Source: Chitiniphilus shinanonensis DSM 23277
GTDB lineage: Bacteria > Pseudomonadota > Gammaproteobacteria > Burkholderiales > Chitinibacteraceae
Assembly (NCBI RefSeq): GCF_000374805.1
Contig: NZ_KB895334.1
Span: 367,517-431,516 of the forward strand
Length of the DNA: 64,000 nucleotides
Reading direction: 5' to 3'
The position numbers and the translations under genes are program-made. The notes beneath the pieces are model-generated. The model was given only the letters and a program-made list of their open reading frames with translations. It was not told where the DNA came from and did not search any database. The first letter of the stretch is position 1. Each line of letters starts with the position of its first letter. Positions 12,076 to 21,057 of the stretch are shown here, in pieces.

Positions 12076-13100
12076 GCCGTTTCAGTTATCCCGATCACAC
12101 CTTCGTGATCGCCGAATTGTCCGCCAACCACGGCCACGACATCGAAAACGCGCTGGCCACCGTGCGCGCGGCCAAGGCGTGCGGCGCCGACGCGATCAAG
12201 ATCCAGACCTACACCGCCGACACCATCACCCTCGATTGCGACAACGAGTACTTCCAGATCAAGTCCGGCACCATCTGGGACGGCACCACGCTGCACAAGC
12301 TGTATCAGCAGGCCTACACGCCGTGGGAATGGCATGCCGCCATCCAGGCCGAGGCCGCGCACCAAGGGCTGGTGTTCTTCTCGTCGCCGTTCGACTTCAC
12401 CGCGGTGGATTTCCTCGAATCGCTCGACGTGCCGCTGTACAAGATCGCCTCGTTCGAGATCAACGACATCCCGCTGATCGAATACGCCGCGGCCAAGGGC
12501 AAGCCGATGATCATCTCCACCGGCATCGCCCGGCTGGCCGACATCGAGGAAGCGGTGGCCGCCTGCCGCCGCGTCGGCAACGACGACATCACCCTGCTCA
12601 AGTGCACCTCGGCCTATCCGGCCCAGCCCGGCGAGGCCAACCTGCTGACCATCCCGCACTTGCGCGACACCTTCAAGGTGCGGGTCGGCCTGTCCGACCA
12701 CACCATGGGCCACGCGGTGCCGATCGCCGCGGTGGCGCTGGGCGCGCGGGTCATCGAAAAACACTTCATCCTCGACCGCGCCATCGGCGGCCCGGACGCC
12801 TCGTTCTCGATGACGCCGGACGAATTCAAACTGATGGTCGATGGCGTGCGCGTCGCGGAACAGGCGCTGGGCGCGGTCAGCTACGAGCTGACCCCCAAGG
12901 TGGCCGCCAGCCGCAAGTTCGCCCGCTCGCTGTTCGTCGCCGAGCCGATCCGCGCCGGCGAGCCGTTCACCGCGGCCAACGTGCGTTCGGTGCGCCCGTC
13001 CGACGGCCTGCATCCGCGCCACTACGGCGAAGTGCTCGGCCGGCTCGCCCGCACCGATCTGGCACCCGGCACGCCGCTGGCGTGGGACCTGATCGTTTGA
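12072..13100 (+). CDS. pseI: Pseudaminic acid synthase PseI
   Basis: 342 residues from ATG 12072, in an ATGA overlap with pseH. It is a NeuB-family TIM barrel: FVIAELSANHGHDIENA, KIQTYTAD, FSSPFDFTAVDFLE, ASFEIND, STGIARLADIEEAV and GLSDHTMG. A C-terminal SAF (antifreeze-like) domain covers about residues 285-342. It condenses the diacetamido-altrose with phosphoenolpyruvate. The SANH and FEIND wording favours PseI over NeuB. It completes the pathway. Confidence 0.95.
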   Translation: MSRFSYPDHTFVIAELSANHGHDIENALATVRAAKACGADAIKIQTYTADTITLDCDNEYFQIKSGTIWDGTTLHKLYQQAYTPWEWHAAIQAEAAHQGLVFFSSPFDFTAVDFLESLDVPLYKIASFEINDIPLIEYAAAKGKPMIISTGIARLADIEEAVAACRRVGNDDITLLKCTSAYPAQPGEANLLTIPHLRDTFKVRVGLSDHTMGHAVPIAAVALGARVIEKHFILDRAIGGPDASFSMTPDEFKLMVDGVRVAEQALGAVSYELTPKVAASRKFARSLFVAEPIRAGEPFTAANVRSVRPSDGLHPRHYGEVLGRLARTDLAPGTPLAWDLIV

Positions 13101-13107
13101 CCGCGCC

Positions 13108-14406
13108 GTGGCGTCGCTCGATCTTGCCCGCCCTGACGGCTTCGCGGCGGGCGCCGTGATCCGCCGCGTCTGGCGCAGCGGCGCGCTCGGCGGCTTCGTG
13201 CTGCGCGGCGCCGGGCTGGTCAGCAAGTTCGTGCTGATGGTCTACCTGGCGCGGGTACTGCCGCCGGCGGAACTGGGCTTCTACGGTCTGTTCACCGCGG
13301 CGGTGGCCTACGCCGTGTTCGCGGTCGGGCTGGACTTCTACACCTACGCCAACCGCGACCTGATCGGCCGGCCCGAGCACGAATGGCCCGCCCGCCTGCG
13401 CGACCAGGGCCTGCTGCATGGCGCGGGCTACCTGGTGTTGGGCCTCGGCGCCGGCCTGGTGGGCGCGTGGCGCGAGATCCCGGCGACGCTGGTGCTGCTG
13501 TTCTGCGCCATCCTGGTGTGCGAGCACCTGGCGATCGAGGTCTACCGCCTGCTGGTGATCCAGCGCCGCAACGTGCGTGCCAACGTGGTGTTCTTCTGCC
13601 GCATCGGCCTGCCCGCCTACGTGGCGATTGCGGTGATGCTGCTTCATCCGCCGGCGCGTTCCGTTTCCACCGTGCTGGGTTGCTGGCTGGTCGGTTCGGC
13701 GCTCGGTGTGGCGCTGGGCACGGCGCCGCTGGCGCGCCTGCCTTGGCGCAGCCTGCGCGGGGTGCCGGTGGACATGGCGCGGCTGCTGGGCGGCCTGCGC
13801 ATCGCGGCGGTGTTCCTGGCCGGCACCTTGTTGATGCGGGTGCCGCTGATTGCCGACCGTTACCTGCTGGATTTCTTCGCCGACCGCGCCACGGTCGGGG
13901 TCTACACCTTCTTCTTCGGCATCGCCGCCGCCATCCCGCAATTGCTGGAAGCGTCGGTGGTGGCCCAGCGCTATCCCCGGCTGGTCGAGGCGCACAAGGC
14001 CGGCCGGCTGGACGAATTGGCGCGGCTGCGGCGCGGCATGTTGCGCGAGGTGGGCCTGGTGACGCTGTCGCTGTCGATCGCCTGTCTGGTGCTGATCCAT
14101 CCGCTGCTGCTGTACATTGGCCGCGTCGAGTACGAGGCGCACTGGCCGGTGCTGCTGCTGCTGGTGCTGGCCAATGGGCTGTCGGTGGTATCGCTGGCGT
14201 GGCATTACCACCTGTATGCCGGCGGGCGCGATCGGGCCATCTTCGCCGCCAACGCGCTCAGCGTGGCGGCCTTCCTGATCGCGGCGCTGCTGCTGACGCC
14301 GCGCTGGGGCATCGTCGGCATGGGTGTGGCGCTGAGCGTGGCCGCGCTGGCGCAGGCGTGGTATCGCTGGGCCGCCAGCCGCAAGCTGACCGGAGCAGCC
14401 GCATGA
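13108..14406 (+). CDS. Oligosaccharide flippase (Wzx-like) membrane protein
   Basis: 432 residues with about 12 hydrophobic segments, opening VIRRVWRSGALGGFVLRGAG and later FVLMVYLARVLPPAELGFYGLFTAAVAYA. This is the usual N-terminal pattern of MATE/Wzx-type polysaccharide exporters. It would move a lipid-linked repeat unit across the inner membrane. The start is GTG 13108, eight bases after pseI, so translation is probably coupled. It ends in an ATGA overlap with the next gene. The position right after the Pse genes suggests it carries the Pse-containing unit. No Wzy-type polymerase is recognised next to it. Confidence 0.85.
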   Translation: MASLDLARPDGFAAGAVIRRVWRSGALGGFVLRGAGLVSKFVLMVYLARVLPPAELGFYGLFTAAVAYAVFAVGLDFYTYANRDLIGRPEHEWPARLRDQGLLHGAGYLVLGLGAGLVGAWREIPATLVLLFCAILVCEHLAIEVYRLLVIQRRNVRANVVFFCRIGLPAYVAIAVMLLHPPARSVSTVLGCWLVGSALGVALGTAPLARLPWRSLRGVPVDMARLLGGLRIAAVFLAGTLLMRVPLIADRYLLDFFADRATVGVYTFFFGIAAAIPQLLEASVVAQRYPRLVEAHKAGRLDELARLRRGMLREVGLVTLSLSIACLVLIHPLLLYIGRVEYEAHWPVLLLLVLANGLSVVSLAWHYHLYAGGRDRAIFAANALSVAAFLIAALLLTPRWGIVGMGVALSVAALAQAWYRWAASRKLTGAAA

Positions 14407-15401
14407 GCGCCGTGCGCATCTTCCTCTCCGGCGTGGCCAGCGCGTCCCACCTGATCTACGTCGGCGCCTATCTCGACGCGCGGCTGTGCGCCGGCGATCA
14501 GGTGACGCTGGTCTGCCTGGGCTTCAGCCGCTTTCTCGGCCAGCAACACGTCGATCTCGATCTGGTCCGCCGCGAACTGCCTGCGCATCCGGCGCTGCGC
14601 GTGCTCGGCGCCGAGGCCGGCTGGGCTGCGCAGCCGGGCGAAGCACTGGTCTACCTGGCGGTCGGCGCGCCGGGCATCAAGCCGTGGCTGCGCCTGAAGC
14701 GCGCCAACCCATGGCGGCGCCTGCGCTGCGTGGTGGTGGACGAAGGGCTGGGCAGTTATGGCGACTGGCGGGCGCGGCTGGCGGCGATCCGGCGCGAAGG
14801 CGGCCACGGCTGGCGGGCCACGTTGCGCGCGCTGGTGGTCAGCACCGCGCAGCGCCTGCTGGCGGATCAACGCTGGGCACTTTATCGGCCGCAGGGCTCG
14901 GGCTGGATCGTCGAGCCGCAGATCGCGGACTGGTTCCGCCAGCGCCTGAGCGGCACGGCCGACGGCGCGGCGCGGCTTTATTTCATTTCGCAGCCTTGGG
15001 TGGAGCTGGGGCAGGTGGAGGTCGGGCGCTACCAGGTGGTGCTGGCGCAACTGGCCGCCCATGCCGAAACGGCGGGGCTGAAGTTGATGGTCCGGCCGCA
15101 CCCGGCGGAGGATCGGGCCAAGTACGGCGACCTGCCGCTGGACCTGACGCCGGGGCCGATCGAGTTGAGCCGGATGGCGGCCGAGGCCGTGGCGGTGGCC
15201 GGCTTCAACAGTACCGCGTTGGTCAATCTGGCGGCGATCCACCACCGCGCGGTGTTCCGCATCGAACTCCCTGAGCTGGCTGCGGTCGAGTCCGGGCTGG
15301 CGCCGCGCCAGCGCAGCCTGCTGGCGGCCTTCCTGCCGCCACCGCGCCCATTGGCGGCGCTGCCGGAATGGCTGGAACAACGATCGGGGGCGAAGCGATG
15401 A
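14403..15401 (+). CDS. GT-B protein with bacterial sialyltransferase motifs; candidate pseudaminyltransferase
   Basis: 332 residues. Three spaced motifs recall bacterial sialyl- and polysialyltransferases (GT38/52/80-type logic): DEG at residues 113-115 in VVVDEGLGSYGDW, HP at 232-233 in MVRPHPAED, and FNSTALVN near 268. In those families the D/E-D/E-G and HP motifs provide the catalytic base and CMP-binding histidine. CMP-Pse is the only CMP-nonulosonate the neighbouring genes make, so a transferase using CMP-Pse is the natural inference. Exact family membership cannot be settled by eye. The ATG overlaps the flippase stop by four bases. Confidence 0.7.
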   Translation: MSAVRIFLSGVASASHLIYVGAYLDARLCAGDQVTLVCLGFSRFLGQQHVDLDLVRRELPAHPALRVLGAEAGWAAQPGEALVYLAVGAPGIKPWLRLKRANPWRRLRCVVVDEGLGSYGDWRARLAAIRREGGHGWRATLRALVVSTAQRLLADQRWALYRPQGSGWIVEPQIADWFRQRLSGTADGAARLYFISQPWVELGQVEVGRYQVVLAQLAAHAETAGLKLMVRPHPAEDRAKYGDLPLDLTPGPIELSRMAAEAVAVAGFNSTALVNLAAIHHRAVFRIELPELAAVESGLAPRQRSLLAAFLPPPRPLAALPEWLEQRSGAKR

Positions 15402-16162
15402 AGGTGGAAATGCTGATCGCCACCATGCGCTCCAAGGCGGCGCAGAACCACGAGCTGTTCACCACGCCGGACGTGGATTTCCTGGTGATCGACCAGTTGC
15501 CGGAGGCGGCCGCTGTCTATCCGGCGGCAGCCAGGGTGGTGGGCGTGCAGGAAACCGGGCTGTCGCGCAGCCGCAATCGGGCGCTGGCGCAGGCACAGGG
15601 CGACATTGCGGTGCTGGCCGACGACGATGTCCACCACGCCCCACAACTGGCCGCAGCGCTGGGCGAGGCGTATGCCCGCACCGGCGCCGACTTCATCACT
15701 TTCAACAACGGTTCGCAGCGCCCGCAAGGCAGCGGCGGGCTCAAACCGCATACCCGGCGCAGCGTGCTGCAAGTGTCGTCGTGCCTGATCTCGCTGCGCC
15801 CGGAACCATTCCGCCGCGCCGGACTGCGTTTCGACGAGCGCTTCGGCCTTGGTGCCGCCTTCGCTTCCGGCGAGGAGAACATCCTGCTGTACGAAGCGCT
15901 GGGGCGTGGCCTCAAGGGTTGGCATCTCGATCTGCCGCTGGTGTTCCACGATGCGGTGAGCACTGGCTACCGCTTCACGCCCGAGCTGGCCGAATCCAAG
16001 GGCGCCTTGCAGTTGCGACTGTTCGGCGCGGCCGGCTACCTGAGCATGCTGGCCTTCGCCTGGAAAAAGCGCGCACTCTACCGCGAGCGCATGGGATTCA
16101 TGGACTTCGTGGCCGCGCAATGGCGCGGCGCGCGACGTTACCGACAGGAGCCGATTGCATGA
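15398..16162 (+). CDS. GT2-like glycosyltransferase
   Basis: 254 residues from ATG 15398, in an ATGA overlap with the upstream gene. It has a GT-A-like layout: the start MKVEMLIATMRSKAAQNHEL, then ETGLSRSRNRALAQAQGDIAVLADDDV, where DDD is the metal/nucleotide motif, then FDERFGLGAAFASGEENILLYEA, the acceptor-side ED-like segment. Donor and acceptor are unknown. Related proteins with short N-termini occur in O-antigen loci. It is part of the Pse operon. Confidence 0.8.
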   Translation: MKVEMLIATMRSKAAQNHELFTTPDVDFLVIDQLPEAAAVYPAAARVVGVQETGLSRSRNRALAQAQGDIAVLADDDVHHAPQLAAALGEAYARTGADFITFNNGSQRPQGSGGLKPHTRRSVLQVSSCLISLRPEPFRRAGLRFDERFGLGAAFASGEENILLYEALGRGLKGWHLDLPLVFHDAVSTGYRFTPELAESKGALQLRLFGAAGYLSMLAFAWKKRALYRERMGFMDFVAAQWRGARRYRQEPIA

Positions 16163-16935
16163 GCGATCTGGTCAGCATCGTCATGCCGGCGTACAACGCC
16201 GGGCCGTATATCGATCAGGCCATCGAATCGGTGCGCGCACAGACCTGGCAGGACTGGGAGCTGCTGGTGGTGGACGACGGTTCCACCGACGACACCATCG
16301 CCCAGGTGCAGCGCCACGCCGCAGCCGACGCCCGGGTGCGCCTGCTGCATAGCGGCGGCCAGCGCAGCCCGGCGCGCGCGCGCAACGTGGCCATCGCCGC
16401 CAGCTGTGGGCGCTACATCGCGTTTCTCGACAGTGACGATGCCTGGTTGCCCAACAAACTGGAACGGCAGGTCGCCGCCATGCGCCAGCACGGCGCGTTG
16501 CTGTGCTACAGCAGCTACTACAAGATGGATCGCGATGGCCGGCGCGGCGATACGCCGATCCTGGCCCGGCCGTGGGTGGATCACGGCCTGCTGTTGAAAT
16601 CCAATTTCATCGGCTGCCTGACCGCGATCTACGACGCCGCGGCGCTGGGCCGGGTGCCGATGCCCGATATCCGCAAGCGGCAGGATCTGGCGCTGTGGCT
16701 GGTGCTGACCCAGCGCATCGCCGCCGAATTCGGCCCGTGCCGCGACAAGGTGCTGGGCCTGCCCGAACCGCTGGCGCTGTACCGCGAGCACAGCGGCACG
16801 GTGTCGTCGGACAAGAAGAACGCCGCAGCGTGGCAATGGAAGCTCTACCGCGAAGTGGTGGGGCTGGGACGGTTGGCGGCGGCGTATTACTTCGTCCATT
16901 ACGCCGTGCGCGGCTTCGCCAAGTATCTGAAGTGA
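16159..16935 (+). CDS. Family 2 glycosyltransferase
   Basis: 258 residues beginning MSDLVSIVMPAYNAGPYIDQ. This is a classical GT2 with VVDDGSTDDT, the DSDDAWLPNKLERQ DXD region and KRQDLALWL as late acidic motif. A C-terminal helical segment (YYFVHYAVRGFAKYLK) may rest on the membrane. The start sits in an ATGA overlap with the preceding GT. The sugar donor is not predictable; UDP-GalNAcA made by TviB/TviC is one candidate. Confidence 0.9.
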   Translation: MSDLVSIVMPAYNAGPYIDQAIESVRAQTWQDWELLVVDDGSTDDTIAQVQRHAAADARVRLLHSGGQRSPARARNVAIAASCGRYIAFLDSDDAWLPNKLERQVAAMRQHGALLCYSSYYKMDRDGRRGDTPILARPWVDHGLLLKSNFIGCLTAIYDAAALGRVPMPDIRKRQDLALWLVLTQRIAAEFGPCRDKVLGLPEPLALYREHSGTVSSDKKNAAAWQWKLYREVVGLGRLAAAYYFVHYAVRGFAKYLK

Positions 16936-16969
16936 CGAGGGCGCGACAGCGCGCCCCGAGGTAGACCCC

Positions 16970-18109
16970 ATGCAGGTTCTGTTCATCAGTTTCTTGATCT
17001 CGTTGCTGGCCACGCTGGCGATTCTCCGCACCCGGCGCTGGCATGGCCGCCTGTCTGCCGACCACGATCTGGGAGGGGTGCAGAAATTCCACGCCCGCGC
17101 CGTGCCGCGCATCGGCGGCGTCGGCGTGTTCCTGGGCCTGGTGGCGGTGGCGACGTGGTATTCGTTGAAAGGCATCGTCGAGGAACGCGCCTTCTGGTTG
17201 CTGATCCTGGTCAGCCTGCCCGCCTTCCTCGGCGGTCTGGTCGAAGACCTGACCAAGACCGTCTCGCCGCTGGCCCGGCTGGTACTGACCATGGTGGCCG
17301 CCGTGGCCGGCTTCTGGCTGCTGGATGCCGGCATCAACCGGCTGGACGTACCGCTGCTCGACCCAATGGTGCAATTCTGGCCGGTGGCGCTACTGTTTAC
17401 CGCAGTGGCGGTCGCCGGCGTGGCCAATGCCGTGAACATCATCGACGGCTACAACGGCCTGGCGGCAATGGTGGCCATCATGATCTTCGCCGCCTTCGGC
17501 TACGTGGGCTGGATGCTGCAGGATCCCCTGATCTGGCGCACGGCGTTCGCCATGATCGGCGCTATCCTGGGCTTCTTTGTATGGAACTACCCCCGGGGTA
17601 ATATCTTCCTCGGCGATGGTGGTGCGTACCTGATCGGCTTCATGGTCGGCGAACTGGCGGTGTTGCTGGTGGCACGCCACGAACAGGTCAGCCCATGGTT
17701 CCCGCTGCTGGTGGTGATCTACCCGGTGTTCGAAACGCTGTTCTCGATCTGGCGAAAGAAGTTCGTGCGCGGCATGTCGCCGGGCATGCCCGACGGCGTG
17801 CACCTGCACATGCTGGTCTACAAACGCCTGGTGCGCTGGGCGGTAGGCAGTAGCGACGTGCGCCATCGCACCACGCGCAACGCTTTGACTTCGCCGTACC
17901 TGTGGCTGTTGTGCTCGACCAGCGTGGTGCCGGCGGTGCTGTTCTGGAAGAATCCGGTCGCGTTGCAGTGCTTCATCGTGGGGTTCATGGCGCTGTATCT
18001 GCTGCTGTATCGGCAGTTGGTGCGGTTCAGGAGCCCGGGGTGGTTGGTGATACGGCGGCATCGTGGACGAAAGCACAAGTCAAGGAAAATGAAGTCGTCC
18101 TCTGCTTAA
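16970..18109 (+). CDS. WecA/MraY-family undecaprenyl-phosphate sugar-1-phosphate transferase (copy 1)
   Basis: 379 residues, about 10-11 membrane segments. Family marks are FHARAVPRIGGVGVF near the N-terminus, NIIDGYNGLAAM, FLGDGGAYLIGF and GMPDGVHLHMLVYKRL, which carry the Asp and His residues of the cytoplasmic active site. It would start a glycan by loading a sugar-1-phosphate on undecaprenyl phosphate. An extended C-terminal part (RWAVGSS to RSPGWLVIRRH) is shared with the second copy at 38081. It ends the GC-rich operon; the next gene lies in AT-richer DNA. Confidence 0.9.
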   Translation: MQVLFISFLISLLATLAILRTRRWHGRLSADHDLGGVQKFHARAVPRIGGVGVFLGLVAVATWYSLKGIVEERAFWLLILVSLPAFLGGLVEDLTKTVSPLARLVLTMVAAVAGFWLLDAGINRLDVPLLDPMVQFWPVALLFTAVAVAGVANAVNIIDGYNGLAAMVAIMIFAAFGYVGWMLQDPLIWRTAFAMIGAILGFFVWNYPRGNIFLGDGGAYLIGFMVGELAVLLVARHEQVSPWFPLLVVIYPVFETLFSIWRKKFVRGMSPGMPDGVHLHMLVYKRLVRWAVGSSDVRHRTTRNALTSPYLWLLCSTSVVPAVLFWKNPVALQCFIVGFMALYLLLYRQLVRFRSPGWLVIRRHRGRKHKSRKMKSSSA

Positions 18110-18189
18110 CCGCTCTTTTTTGGGAGTATAGGGGTGCCCCCATAAGGCACACCGTCTTTTAGTTCGGCAACACTTTCGATGAGAAATAA

Positions 18190-18774
18190 ATGAATAGTAT
18201 TCCCCAAAATATAGTAAAAACACAGGGCGCTGTGTTTCGGGAAGATCGTGAACGATTGTTAAATCAAACCGCTTCTACGATCTGGATTACTGGCTTGAGT
18301 GCATCAGGCAAAAGCACGATCGCTTACGCACTGGAACGTGCACTTTTCGATAAAGGGCGACTTTGTTATGTACTGGATGGAGACAACGTACGTCATGGAT
18401 TGAATTGCAACCTAGGCTTCAGTGCGGAGGATCGAACCGAGAACATTCGCCGTGTGGCTGAAGTTGCCAAATTGATGAATGATGCAGGCGTTATTGTCAT
18501 TACCGCATTTATCTCGCCATTTGCCAAGGATCGCGAATTGGCCCGAGATGCAATCGGTACGGAAACCTTCAAGGAAATTTATCTCAACACGCCTATCGAA
18601 ACCTGCGAGGGTCGTGATCCAAAAGGCTTATATCGGAAGGCCAGGGCTGGAGAAATAAAAGACTTCACCGGCGTCCAGTCTCCATACGAAGCGCCGGAGT
18701 TCCCCTCGCTTGTGATTGACACCAGTCGGTGTCATATCGACGAAGCTGTACAGCGCATTTTGCTACAGCTGTAG
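18190..18774 (+). CDS. cysC: Adenylylsulfate kinase CysC
   Basis: 194 residues. The P-loop is GLSASGKSTIAYALE (about residues 36-50), followed by VLDGDNVRHGLNCNLGFSAEDRTENIRR, ITAFISPFAKDRELAR and LYRKARAGEIKDFTGVQSPYE, the full APS kinase pattern. It makes PAPS, the sulfate donor. No cysD/cysN and no sulfotransferase are near, so its role in the glycan locus is open; sulfation of a surface polysaccharide is a guess. Base composition drops sharply compared with the upstream gene. The ribosome site is weak. Confidence 0.93.
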   Translation: MNSIPQNIVKTQGAVFREDRERLLNQTASTIWITGLSASGKSTIAYALERALFDKGRLCYVLDGDNVRHGLNCNLGFSAEDRTENIRRVAEVAKLMNDAGVIVITAFISPFAKDRELARDAIGTETFKEIYLNTPIETCEGRDPKGLYRKARAGEIKDFTGVQSPYEAPEFPSLVIDTSRCHIDEAVQRILLQL

Positions 18775-18868
18775 GCAGCTTAAGCAATCCGGCTCCCGTG
18801 TCCAATTAGTACTTGGCTCAGGTTGGCACCAAAGCCAAGCTGAGCTAGGCGATCACGCTGAATACAAG

Positions 18869-20719
18869 CTAAGCAGCAGGCTTGTCATGCATCAGCGAGG
18901 GGCAATGAGTCTCCCTGGTCAATAGAACGTACTTATCATCTTCCATAGAAACACAATATATATTCCTGGAAGAGGCAAGGACAGAATATACAGTACTAAA
19001 TGCGCTTGCCGCGACCACGATATGATCAGGTCGATAGCGCAATACTATTTTTTTGAAATCTACTGCGTGTGTTTTATCTGCACTCCACAAAAAGTGGGCA
19101 GCCCAGAATCGATTCCATGCCTCATCCGGGGCCCCTGCATTACTGAACAATACCTGCTCTACCCCGAGTCGTATAACAATGTTAACGGCCTCGGGGGCTT
19201 TGAGCGCGATGAGTCCGGATACAGGATCTGGTGCTAGCACTACGCCGGAAAGCCCTTGAGAGAATATATGCTCCAAAACCACTGATTGTGGATGAGGAAT
19301 TTTTTCCCTTATCGGCCAGTTGAGTAAATTACGCCATGTGGGAACAAAAAAAAGTAAAAGGCCAGCAAGGAAAGCACTCGTAGCACCGAGTGAAATCACG
19401 CGCGACCGTGTGGGCAGCGTTAAAAGAATTTTTTCGACAAAATTGCTAACGGTGATGGCGATAACTAGTGGGAACGGCAGAATAAAGAATAGTCGCCAGT
19501 AAATATTCTCAAGATATAGCTTCTTGATGAAAAAGTCGCCAAGCCATGGGTTCAAAAAGATGAACCATGGAACAATCCCCCAAAGTAGTATTACCCTTCT
19601 ACCCCATCCGGCAAGTGCATATATAGCGAAAAGCCAGCAGGAAAAATAAATTGCCCCACTCCACGAAAAGCCGTTGTTAAAGTAAAAGAGCGCATGCCCA
19701 ACCATCGTTGTCGGCCAGTCTGCGTTCGCCAAACTATTGGCTTCCAGTCCTTTTCCGAAAAAGAACTTGTATGTAATCCCATACAGAAACACCGGAATCA
19801 AGGGTAATTGCAATAGACAGATTGGGCGTAGAAGACGGAGATTTTCAGTCATCCAGCATTCGACCAAAAGGACAATGGCAACAGTCAAAGACGCGAAGAC
19901 GAGAATAAAAAGTGAGGACGCAGTCATCCCAATTGAAGCAAGCGCAATGATGCCTAAAAGCCATAATAGCTTTTTTGAAAGGCCGCCAAAGTAAAGAAAG
20001 CTTACGTAAAAATACACTGGCAAGGCAACAGCCAGAAAGGCCACTTTGCCTTGGAATATTCTCGTAACGTAGAGATTCCCGACTGCGCGAATAGTGTCAT
20101 CAATGAAGGATACAACCACTATTGCTCCTAGTGCGCCAAGGAGGTTTGCATGGGTCCTTTTTAAAAAAAGTGATGTGCAGAGGAAGAGACTGAAGTAGCT
20201 GCCAATTCCCATTAAAATTGGGTTTAAATAGTAATAAATTTGAAGGATGGAAAATCCAGTTACATAGGCAATTGCTGCTTGGGCGTATTCAAAAGGTGTT
20301 GAAGTTCCCCACGTAAAAGAAGTTAACTTCAGATCGGGAGAATAAATGAAATTTATTTCCAACCCCATGCGGGATTGAGGATGTGCTACGAAATATGTTG
20401 CATTTGCGAGGTAGTAGAAATCATCGGCATCTACCCTGTTAAAAAGAAGCGCCCCTCCTCCGGAAATCATGGAAATACATATGGCGTAAATCACGGTTTT
20501 GGGCGGTAGGCTGATTTTGAATGTTAGTTTTCCATCCATAAGCCAAAGTACTAGGAAAAGGAGTACAAACAGGCCCGTACAGAATATCCATGCGTAGTGC
20601 GCAAAGCGCATTTCCATTGCTTGCGCGAGCCATGTTAGAGGTGCTGCCCACGCAAATGGCAAGAGCAAAATGAGCAATATGCCCAAACTCCATTTCTGAA
20701 CAACGCTATTCTCGGCCAA
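18869..20719 (-). CDS. Large polytopic membrane protein, GT-C-like
   Basis: 616 residues with about a dozen hydrophobic helices in the first 470, then a soluble C-terminal part of about 140 residues. The loop after the first helices has NRVDADDFYYLANATYF, an acidic motif of the kind GT-C glycosyltransferases carry in their first periplasmic loop. The start is TTG 20719, supported by AAGGGAG eight bases before it. It is the last gene of the - strand locus. It could be a sugar transferase or a polymerase; I do not recognise a named family with confidence. Confidence 0.65.
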   Translation of the reverse strand: MAENSVVQKWSLGILLILLLPFAWAAPLTWLAQAMEMRFAHYAWIFCTGLFVLLFLVLWLMDGKLTFKISLPPKTVIYAICISMISGGGALLFNRVDADDFYYLANATYFVAHPQSRMGLEINFIYSPDLKLTSFTWGTSTPFEYAQAAIAYVTGFSILQIYYYLNPILMGIGSYFSLFLCTSLFLKRTHANLLGALGAIVVVSFIDDTIRAVGNLYVTRIFQGKVAFLAVALPVYFYVSFLYFGGLSKKLLWLLGIIALASIGMTASSLFILVFASLTVAIVLLVECWMTENLRLLRPICLLQLPLIPVFLYGITYKFFFGKGLEANSLANADWPTTMVGHALFYFNNGFSWSGAIYFSCWLFAIYALAGWGRRVILLWGIVPWFIFLNPWLGDFFIKKLYLENIYWRLFFILPFPLVIAITVSNFVEKILLTLPTRSRVISLGATSAFLAGLLLFFVPTWRNLLNWPIREKIPHPQSVVLEHIFSQGLSGVVLAPDPVSGLIALKAPEAVNIVIRLGVEQVLFSNAGAPDEAWNRFWAAHFLWSADKTHAVDFKKIVLRYRPDHIVVAASAFSTVYSVLASSRNIYCVSMEDDKYVLLTRETHCPSLMHDKPAA

Positions 20720-21057
20720 TCAAAAGACTCCCTTCTCACGCCATGCAGCAGCTTTGCGTAATCCACTAATTCTCAAGATGGATTTGCTAACGTGATAAAT
20801 ATTTTTAGCTCTAGACGCACAATTTAACCACGTCATTGAGGCCGCTCCGCAATTGGCTATCGCTATCTGTATGCTCCCCAGCAATAACCTCAGCGAGAAG
20901 AAGAATGCGTCAAGTACCTCGGCAATTCAATTTTTTGCAAAAAAGAAATCACCCAAAGAAACTTACTAAGTAAATCCCCGTCTGTTACCTGCTGTTGCTA
21001 TCCGCAACGAGGGAGCTATGGCCCAAGAAACATGAGATCTTGGGCCATCCAGCAAAC
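20720..21057. other. Gap between two - strand membrane-protein genes
   Basis: 338 AT-rich bases. A - strand frame of about 66 codons runs from about 20930 to the TGA just before the TTG of the membrane protein, without a convincing start or ribosome site. I do not call it as a gene. No terminator with a clear stem was seen. Confidence 0.4.

Noticed and set aside
18134..18150. Small GTGCC/GGCAC hairpin followed by TTTT before cysC
   Set aside because: A five-bp stem is too short to call as a terminator.
20735..20930. - strand open frame of about 66 codons ending just before the TTG of the 616-aa gene
   Set aside because: No start codon with a ribosome site and no recognisable family. Being in frame with the next gene, it could be a broken upstream part, but there is not enough to call it.
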